Positions 5,940 to 10,622 of a stretch of 10,622 bases of DNA are shown here, in pieces. The stretch covers positions 1 through 10,622 of the forward strand of contig CAZKND010000044.1 in the NCBI GenBank assembly GCA_964554215.1, in the 5' to 3' direction. The first letter of the stretch is position 1. Each line of letters opens with the position of its first letter. Position numbers and translations under genes: made by a program. The stretch comes from CAYLJV01 sp964554215. Lineage in GTDB: Archaea; Hadarchaeota; Hadarchaeia; Hadarchaeales; JAGGTB01. Under the pieces are notes generated by a model. It had not been told where the DNA came from. It was given only the letters and a program-made list of their open reading frames with translations, and ran no database searches.

Positions 5940-6710
5940 ATGAAAGAGTCACTTGACGAGCAAAAGATAACAAAAGCAATAGTCGAGGACTATATGGAAA
6001 CATTCCTAGACTATACCGATATTGAAGTAGGACTGGCTGGAGCAGGTCCTGCCAACCTCGTAGCCGCCACAAAATTAGCAGAAGAAGGCGTGAAAACAGC
6101 GGTTTACGAAAAAGAACTGAACGTAGGAGGAGGAATGTGGGGTGGAGGAATGATGTATCCAAGAATAGTGGTTCAGGAAGAAGCAAAGCGGATATTGGAA
6201 GAATTTGATATAAATTATAAACAATACGAAGAAGGTTATTACCTCGCAAACAGTATCGAATCTATAAGCCGGCTTGCAAGCGGAGCAGCAGAAGCTGGTG
6301 CTGAAATATTCAATCTAACTTTAGTTGAAGACGTTATGATTAGAAATAATGACGAAATTTCCGGTCTAGTCCTAAACTGGCAAGCTGTTAATGAGGCAAA
6401 TCTTCATATAGACCCTCTTTCGATCAAATCTGACCTTGTTATAGACGGCACAGGACATGATGCAGAAGTCTGTAGAATAATTGAGGAAAAAATACCCGAA
6501 GCAAAACTAAATGTCGAGGGTGAAAAGCCTATGTGGGCCGAAGCCGGAGAAACAGCACTGATGGACACCACAAAGGAGGTCTATCCAGGTCTTATAGTCT
6601 CGGGAATGGCGGCAAATGCTGTCCATGGAGGGCCTAGAATGGGACCAGTCTTTGGAGGAATGCTTCTATCTGGAGAAAAAGCAGCTGAATTAGCACTCGA
6701 TAAACTCTAA
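5940..6710 (+). CDS. thi4: Thiazole synthase / ribose-1,5-bisphosphate isomerase-type Thi4, archaeal sulfide-dependent form
   Basis: Thi4 makes the thiazole precursor of thiamine from NAD, glycine and a sulfur source. The 256-residue protein has the family layout: nucleotide-binding GAGPAN (34-39; third Gly of the usual GxGxxG is Asn), an acidic residue after the second strand (E57), GGGMWGGGMM (63-72), RIVVQEEA, LHIDP (155-159), IDGTGHDAEV, and the C-terminal GGPRMGPVFGGM. Yeast Thi4 donates sulfur from a Cys in the segment aligned with LHIDP; here that position is His156, as in methanogen Thi4. The enzyme is therefore expected to be catalytic and to use free sulfide rather than to self-sacrifice. 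The gene is monocistronic here, and no other thiamine genes are in view. It is divergent from the GNAT gene. Confidence 0.93.
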   Translation: MKESLDEQKITKAIVEDYMETFLDYTDIEVGLAGAGPANLVAATKLAEEGVKTAVYEKELNVGGGMWGGGMMYPRIVVQEEAKRILEEFDINYKQYEEGYYLANSIESISRLASGAAEAGAEIFNLTLVEDVMIRNNDEISGLVLNWQAVNEANLHIDPLSIKSDLVIDGTGHDAEVCRIIEEKIPEAKLNVEGEKPMWAEAGETALMDTTKEVYPGLIVSGMAANAVHGGPRMGPVFGGMLLSGEKAAELALDKL

Positions 6711-6777
6711 ATTTTCCTTCAATTCTGCAAATAAGACTGAAATGCTTTATTTTCAACATTTTAGCACCTTCTCAACC

Positions 6778-6786
6778 GTATAAAAT
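6778..6786 (+). promoter_or_regulatory. TATA-like box for the large envelope protein gene
   Basis: GTATAAAAT predicts a transcription start near 6808, leaving a leader of about 17 nt before ATG 6825. This supports 6825 over the internal ATG at 6873. Confidence 0.5.
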
Positions 6787-6824
6787 CTAAAGGGTTATAT
6801 TCCTATATTGGGATAATTGGAAAC

Positions 6825-8453
6825 ATGTTATTGAAAAAGAAAGATAAAAATTCAGAAGAAATAAACAGCTATATGAGGAAATTTGCTATAACGGCTATAT
6901 TTATTTTGACCATATCGGTTTTTAAATTTAATTTAACACCCATTCAGGCTTTAAACGAAAATAATCCGGTTGATAACAATGAAATACTGGGAACGTCGGA
7001 TGCCCCTACAGATAATTCCTTCACAAAAACGGAAGTCACTATAGGCCTCGTTAATACCTCCTCCGGAGAAATAAAGTTAAGCAGAGATAAAATTTTTCTC
7101 AAAGACATTGATATCGATATTAAAAATTTAGCAATTTATCTATCGGACATCAAAGTAGATGAGAATAGTATGTCTGACATACAAAAAAGTTTTAGAAGTA
7201 TATCAAACCAGTTTTCCTCAGACAATGGGAACGGAAATCCTTTTTCTTTCTCCACCACAGGTCATTACTTCCAATTGAGGAATCTGAATTTTAACTGGCA
7301 GGAAGGTCCAAACGAAAATTTGGAGGTTGGTCTATCCTATGACAATCAAAGTTTGATGATTAGAGAACCTATCGTTACAACTGGTACTCCCCTAGGTTAT
7401 GCAACGCTTAGTTTTGGAGCTATTTCACAAGGCGCCGACAAATTTTCGGTCAGCGGATCGGTTCAAGGGCTTGAAAATCTACATGAAATGACGTTGGATA
7501 GTGCTATGGATAATTTTGATGTATATCTAACAAAACCTTCACTATTCTTTTTTACACCGATTTTAGGAACCCATTCATTCACCCTCACCGACGAACACAT
7601 TGCTGTGGAGGGAGTGTCTTCCTTTGGAGAAATCCTGAAACAAAGGAAGATTAACGCAAATGTAAAAGTAAGGAAACAAGAAACCAATCTTAATTCCCTT
7701 AATCCTACTGACAATATTATTTCTATCTCCATGATCAAATTTAGAGAAAAATCAGTAAGTGTAGAAACACCTCCTCCATACAACAAGTTCCTGATAAAAA
7801 ATGTAAACTGGCACTATGATTCCATCGACCAATATCTGGAAAATCTTAACGCTAATTTCAAAGACGTCTCGATTTCTAATGCTTCACTTGAAAACTCTTC
7901 CGTTAGTTTAAAGAGACTGGAGATGGACTGGAAAAATCCTCGATTTTCTGTAGAAATACCTTTCTTGGGGGTTTCATCATTCAAATCGAATCAAATACAT
8001 CTAAATAATCTCAATCTGAAACTGGAAAACCTTGAAGTCGACAGCATGAGTTTCCATGAGAATATTCTTGAAAATGTAAATTTTGACAGATTCACAGCAA
8101 AACAAGAGATGTCAAGGCTCGGAAAGTTCGAAATCATCGTCAGAGGATTAAAGGGCACACCTGACAATTTGACAATAATTCAGCCCAATATAGCTCTGAC
8201 CAACCCTGGAATAGCTGGATTTGAACTAAACTTGGACAAACTGAATCTGGAGGAACCTACCGAATCAAATATCACCAAAGCATCCGCAACCTTTAATCTC
8301 CCTGGTTCCAGCAAAATGACCTGGCGCCCCAGAAGTCTTGAACCTTCCAATAGTCAAGTATTGCTGAGTAGTTTTCTCATTGCTGGATTATTACTCTTTT
8401 ACAGAGTCAGTGGCGCAGGTATGAATAGCTCTTCAAAAGGTAATGAAGACTAA
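6825..8453 (+). CDS. Secreted, C-terminally membrane-anchored beta-rich protein with internal repeats, unknown family
   Basis: I do not recognise this 542-residue protein. A basic N-terminus (KKKDK) is followed by a hydrophobic segment (about 19-40) with a possible signal peptidase site after PIQA (residue 42). A second hydrophobic segment (about 511-527) lies near the C-terminus and is followed by a short hydrophilic tail, so the bulk should be outside the cell, anchored by its end. The exterior part alternates polar and hydrophobic residues as in beta-strands. A motif recurs four times near 182, 238, 372 and 454: Pro, hydrophobic stretch, second Pro about 5-7 residues on, then an aliphatic-Gly/Ala step and usually Ser-Phe (for example TPILGTHSF and IPFLGVSSF). 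Several N-glycosylation sequons (N77, N174, N352, N357, N448, N482) fit a surface location. No enzyme motif is visible. It is followed by the two-TM paralogues. Confidence 0.8.
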   Translation: MLLKKKDKNSEEINSYMRKFAITAIFILTISVFKFNLTPIQALNENNPVDNNEILGTSDAPTDNSFTKTEVTIGLVNTSSGEIKLSRDKIFLKDIDIDIKNLAIYLSDIKVDENSMSDIQKSFRSISNQFSSDNGNGNPFSFSTTGHYFQLRNLNFNWQEGPNENLEVGLSYDNQSLMIREPIVTTGTPLGYATLSFGAISQGADKFSVSGSVQGLENLHEMTLDSAMDNFDVYLTKPSLFFFTPILGTHSFTLTDEHIAVEGVSSFGEILKQRKINANVKVRKQETNLNSLNPTDNIISISMIKFREKSVSVETPPPYNKFLIKNVNWHYDSIDQYLENLNANFKDVSISNASLENSSVSLKRLEMDWKNPRFSVEIPFLGVSSFKSNQIHLNNLNLKLENLEVDSMSFHENILENVNFDRFTAKQEMSRLGKFEIIVRGLKGTPDNLTIIQPNIALTNPGIAGFELNLDKLNLEEPTESNITKASATFNLPGSSKMTWRPRSLEPSNSQVLLSSFLIAGLLLFYRVSGAGMNSSSKGNED

Positions 8454-8487
8454 GATTAGCGACTCCTCCCCAATAAATATGAAAACC

Positions 8488-8495
8488 GATATAAG
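8488..8495 (+). promoter_or_regulatory. TATA-like box for the first two-TM protein gene
   Basis: GATATAAG lies about 34 nt before ATG 8526, predicting a very short leader. No ribosome binding site is seen there, which fits near-leaderless initiation. An alternative is AATAAATAT at 8472-8480. Confidence 0.3.
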
Positions 8496-8525
8496 CACCG
8501 CCCACGAATCTTAATTGGTTAAAAG

Positions 8526-8903
8526 ATGGGAGAAAAAAATTCAGGCGTAAATTATTTCGGATTAGTTGTTCTTCTTTTAGGTTTAGGATTGTTGATTTTG
8601 ACATTCTTTACAGCTTATTCATTTATCTCTAATCCAGAGTCCCTGACTAAATTCGCTGACATCGCTCCGGAAGTAAGTGGAGAGTTGGGTTCCATAATAA
8701 GTCCCATACTGGAAATAGTGTCCTACCTAGTCGCAGCCATCCTTCTCTGGGTGATGGGAAGCGTAGGTGGCAGAGTCACTAAACACGGGTTGAAAATCTT
8801 CGAATCAAAATCAGACGACGAAGAAAATACATCCGAAACCGAATCTAAAGAAGAGAGCGAAGAAGAATCTGAACAAGAGTCTAACGAAGATATTGAAGCC
8901 TGA
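8526..8903 (+). CDS. Small two-TM membrane protein with acidic C-terminal tail (paralogue A)
   Basis: This 125-residue protein has two hydrophobic segments (about 10-34 and 57-80) joined by a short loop of about 22 residues. A conserved SVGGRVTKHG then leads into a strongly acidic, low-complexity tail rich in Ser and Glu (96-125). Positive charges after the second segment (R83, K86, K90) suggest that both ends face the cytoplasm. The family is not one I recognise. The core is clearly homologous to the next gene: LGLGLLILTFFTAY and LLWVMGSVGGR are nearly identical there. The gene lies 72 nt after the large envelope protein gene and its stop codon overlaps the ribosome binding site of the next gene, so the two paralogues form one operon. 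Function is unknown. Confidence 0.8.
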   Translation: MGEKNSGVNYFGLVVLLLGLGLLILTFFTAYSFISNPESLTKFADIAPEVSGELGSIISPILEIVSYLVAAILLWVMGSVGGRVTKHGLKIFESKSDDEENTSETESKEESEEESEQESNEDIEA

Positions 8904-8907
8904 GGTG
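8902..8907 (+). promoter_or_regulatory. Ribosome binding site for a TTG-started gene, overlapping the upstream stop
   Basis: GAGGTG begins inside the TGA stop (8901-8903) of paralogue A and lies 7 nt before TTG 8915. It is one of the strongest sites in the window and justifies the TTG start and translational coupling. Confidence 0.7.
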
Positions 8908-8914
8908 GATATTC

Positions 8915-9235
8915 TTGTCTGAAAAAGAGGAAACTGGAAGAAAAATTTTTGAGATATTGGTAATAGTTTTGGGAATCGGACTATTGGCCCTCACATTTAG
9001 CACAGCCTACAAAATGTTCACTAATCCATCAGCTATGGAAGGTTTCGATGAACTAACCCCCGAGGGAAAAATCGAGATTTCACCTGGAGGAGGGGGAAAT
9101 ACGGTAGATGTAAGCAACGCTGTCAAACCGATTCTGAGAGTATTTTCTTACGTTGTGGGAGGTCTATTGCTATGGGTCATGGGGAGCGTTGGCGGAAGAA
9201 TAACTAAGCATGGAGTTTCCATGTATCGTTCATAG
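8915..9235 (+). CDS. Small two-TM membrane protein (paralogue B)
   Basis: This 106-residue protein starts with TTG, supported by the GAGGTG site 7 nt upstream. It has hydrophobic segments at about 11-33 and 72-95. The loop between them is longer than in paralogue A (about 38 residues) and holds a glycine run (GGGGN, 58-62). The shared core is LGIGLLALTFSTAY, an NP motif 5 residues later, a Pro-Glu pair, a conserved P-I-L before SY, and LLWVMGSVGGRITKHG, which matches paralogue A at almost every position. It lacks the acidic tail of paralogue A and ends soon after the conserved KHG. Two different sizes with one fold suggest a hetero-oligomer (inference). It ends 21 nt from the convergent pfkB gene. 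No known family is recognised. Confidence 0.8.
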   Translation: MSEKEETGRKIFEILVIVLGIGLLALTFSTAYKMFTNPSAMEGFDELTPEGKIEISPGGGGNTVDVSNAVKPILRVFSYVVGGLLLWVMGSVGGRITKHGVSMYRS

Positions 9236-9256
9236 GGCAAATCCAAATTGACTCTG

Positions 9257-10204
9257 CTATTTGATAGAACCTTTCTCTAAAATTTCTTCAACTTCTTGTC
9301 TCCAAGGTACGCCTTCCATAGGTCCTTGTTCGGAAACTGCTTTGGCTCCAACCGCGTTCGCGAATTTTCCTATTTTCTCCGTTTCCATGTCTTCCATCCA
9401 CCCTACGAGCAGTGCGGCGGAGAAAGCGTCTCCAGCCCCAGTCGGATCAACCTCTTCTATTTTGAAAGGTGAAGCTTCAATTTTTTCATCTTCAGTGTAG
9501 ATTCTGCAACCATGTTCACCCAGCTTAATTCCAACGCACTCTACACCTTTTTCCAACATTTTTTCCACGGCTTCTTCCTCGTCCTCAATCCCTGTAGAGA
9601 TTTTAAGTTCATCCAAACCTGGAGATAATAAATCACTTACTACGAGTACTGGATCTGCTATCTTTTCAAAATCTTCGCCTTCAACCGTTTCTTCTCTAAC
9701 GTTGGGGTCAAAAGAAACCAGAGTATCATTTTCCTTAGCAACTTCCACTGCTTTATAGCAGGCTTCTCTCATGCTTTCACACATGGTGAGAGAAGAGCCG
9801 GTTATGTGTAAGGCTGAGGAATCTTTAATGAGGTCTTCGGACACATCCCTTGGCGCAACCATGCCTGCCGCTGATTTGTCCACATGAAATATAAATTTTC
9901 TAGAACCATCGCTGCTATAGGAAACAAAAGCTGTTCCTGTAAACTCGTCATCTTCTTCCCTGACATTAGAAATATCTACATTATCGCTTTTCAGTCTAGA
10001 AGTTAGAAGATCTCCGAAGTCATCGCCGCCGACGGTCCCAATTATTCCTGAATCTTTTCCAAGCCTGGAAACTGTATCTATAAAGATTGCAGGTGCTCCA
10101 CTAGGGAAGGGTCCGACAAACTCTCCGGTCTCGTTCAGTGATACATCTTTATTTCTACGCATAATTTCGACTAATATTTCGCCTATCGTGATTACTTCGG
10201 GCAA
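9257..10204 (-). CDS. PfkB-family sugar kinase, likely tagatose/ketohexose kinase
   Basis: This 315-residue ribokinase-fold kinase has the C-terminal PfkB signature VDPTGAGDAFSAALLVGW (252-269), with catalytic base D259 and the anion hole GAGD. It also carries FDPNVRE (165-171) and the N-terminal sugar-binding region GPFPSGAPAIF (31-41). The usual GGAPAN is changed to SGAPAI, a variant I associate with bacterial kinases of galactitol/tagatose clusters (recall, not a search). It should phosphorylate a sugar with ATP in the cytoplasm. The divergent neighbour is a GatZ/KbaZ homologue, which favours tagatose or a related ketohexose over ribose or KDG. The TTG start is supported by AGAGGT with a 6-nt spacer; no ATG occurs before residue 15. 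Confidence 0.9.
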   Translation of the reverse strand: MPEVITIGEILVEIMRRNKDVSLNETGEFVGPFPSGAPAIFIDTVSRLGKDSGIIGTVGGDDFGDLLTSRLKSDNVDISNVREEDDEFTGTAFVSYSSDGSRKFIFHVDKSAAGMVAPRDVSEDLIKDSSALHITGSSLTMCESMREACYKAVEVAKENDTLVSFDPNVREETVEGEDFEKIADPVLVVSDLLSPGLDELKISTGIEDEEEAVEKMLEKGVECVGIKLGEHGCRIYTEDEKIEASPFKIEEVDPTGAGDAFSAALLVGWMEDMETEKIGKFANAVGAKAVSEQGPMEGVPWRQEVEEILEKGSIK

Positions 10205-10210
10205 GATAAA

Positions 10211-10216
10211 ACCTCT
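10211..10216 (-). promoter_or_regulatory. Ribosome binding site for pfkB (TTG start)
   Basis: AGAGGT on the minus strand lies 6 nt before TTG 10204 and decides that start. Confidence 0.6.
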
Positions 10217-10242
10217 AGATTCAAATGGATATTATTTCGCAT

Positions 10243-10252
10243 CTTTAAATTT
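10243..10252 (-). promoter_or_regulatory. TATA-like box for pfkB
   Basis: AAATTTAAAG on the minus strand predicts transcription from about 10220, just ahead of the ribosome binding site. The rest of the 190-nt divergent intergenic region shows no clear palindrome. Confidence 0.4.
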
Positions 10253-10364
10253 TTTTAAGTATTCCAATTTCCCAGGTAGAACACTTGATGTCTCAGTTTA
10301 AATTTCAAAACAGGTGTCGCTTTTCTAATCTCCACCATTATTTTGATTTGGAAAAACTCTAAAG

Positions 10365-10373
10365 CTAAAAATT
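10365..10373 (+). promoter_or_regulatory. TATA-like box for the gatZ-like gene
   Basis: CTAAAAATT is centred 26 nt before ATG 10395 and there is no ribosome binding site, which fits a leaderless transcript beginning at the ATG. Confidence 0.35.
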
Positions 10374-10394
10374 CCATTATTTTATTGAACGAAA

Positions 10395-10622
10395 ATGGAA
10401 TTTGATGTGAAATCTTGGCTTGAAGAAGAAAACGGTAACTCGACACTCCTAGGGATATGCCCAATGTCCGAGGAGATAATAGAAGCTGCTCTCTTAGAAG
10501 CTAAGGAAAAAGACTTCGCACCGATGTTCATCGCTACACCTAGACAGGTGGACGCCGATAGAGGATATACCGGGTGGTCACAAGAAGAACTCATAGAATT
10601 TATCGAAAAAAGAGGGGAAAAA
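10395..10622 (+). CDS. GatZ/KbaZ-family protein (tagatose-bisphosphate aldolase subunit or tagatose-6-P epimerase), 3'-truncated by window end
   Basis: The frame is open from ATG 10395 to the window edge: 76 codons, no stop. The N-terminus matches GatZ/KbaZ: LLGICPMSEEIIEAALLEA corresponds to the GICSVCSAHPLVIEAAL region of E. coli GatZ. After it, FIATPRQVDADRGYTGW corresponds to IEATSNQVNQFGGYTGM, with the QV and GYTG signatures kept. In enterobacteria GatZ supports the class II aldolase GatY; homologues without GatY have been reported as tagatose-6-phosphate 4-epimerases. With a PfkB kinase divergent 190 nt away, a kinase-plus-epimerase route from tagatose to fructose-6-phosphate is plausible (inference). 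Full length should be about 400-430 residues, so most of the gene is outside the window. Confidence 0.85.
   Translation, partial: MEFDVKSWLEEENGNSTLLGICPMSEEIIEAALLEAKEKDFAPMFIATPRQVDADRGYTGWSQEELIEFIEKRGEK

Noticed and set aside
5911..6249. Minus-strand open frame opposite thi4
   Set aside because: It is Leu-rich reverse-frame translation of a confident thi4 gene, with no ribosome binding site or family match.
8820..8900. GAA/TCT-rich stretch as a nucleotide repeat
   Set aside because: It encodes the acidic Ser/Glu tail of paralogue A and has no regular unit; it is low-complexity coding sequence.
9261..9500. Plus-strand open frame opposite pfkB
   Set aside because: It is a Ser/Pro-rich shadow of the kinase gene that covers its conserved GAGD region.
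10255..10594. Two minus-strand open frames at the right edge
   Set aside because: They overlap the start of the gatZ-like gene and the pfkB-gatZ intergenic region, and their translations show no family signal; the plus-strand frame from 10395 matches GatZ/KbaZ.
1..10622. CRISPR array, insertion sequence, toxin-antitoxin pair or phage defence system
   Set aside because: No regularly spaced repeats, transposase motifs, terminal inverted repeats or known defence domains were seen on either strand.

Overview
The window reads as chromosomal DNA of an archaeon, probably a euryarchaeon. The indications are TATA-like boxes about 26 nt from likely transcription starts, a mix of apparently leaderless genes and genes with AGGTG/GGTGA-type ribosome binding sites, GTG and TTG starts, a DUF763 protein, an aspartate-dehydrogenase route to NAD and a methanogen-type Thi4. 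Many products are rich in Asp/Glu, which hints at a salt-adapted organism (inference). I cannot place it in a named lineage from sequence alone. DNA is AT-rich, and by eye roughly 3950-8450 is more AT-rich than the left third.

Layout. Left edge: a plus-strand DUF763/HhH protein (52-1179) ends 3 nt from the end of a minus-strand NAD biosynthesis cluster. In transcription order that cluster is tRNA-Pro(UGG), nadX, nadA, nadC (3940 down to 1183). nadX, nadA and nadC together convert aspartate to nicotinate mononucleotide, with NadX (aspartate dehydrogenase) standing in for NadB. Further upstream on the minus strand are a response regulator with an unusual helical output region (4110-5222) and a short GNAT acetyltransferase (5451-5786).

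Centre: a plus-strand thiazole synthase of the His-type (non-suicidal) Thi4 class (5940-6710), preceded by a small inverted repeat in its leader. Then comes a plus-strand envelope module: a large secreted, C-terminally anchored beta-rich protein with an internal repeated motif (6825-8453), followed by two tandem paralogous two-TM membrane proteins (8526-8903 and 8915-9235). None of these three belongs to a family I recognise.

Right edge: a minus-strand PfkB sugar kinase (9257-10204) is divergent from the start of a GatZ/KbaZ-family gene that runs off the window (10395-10622). The pair suggests a tagatose-type ketohexose phosphate pathway. No mobile element, CRISPR array or rRNA was seen, and no stretch over 300 bases lacks a gene. 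The most novel-looking items are the response regulator output region and the envelope module.
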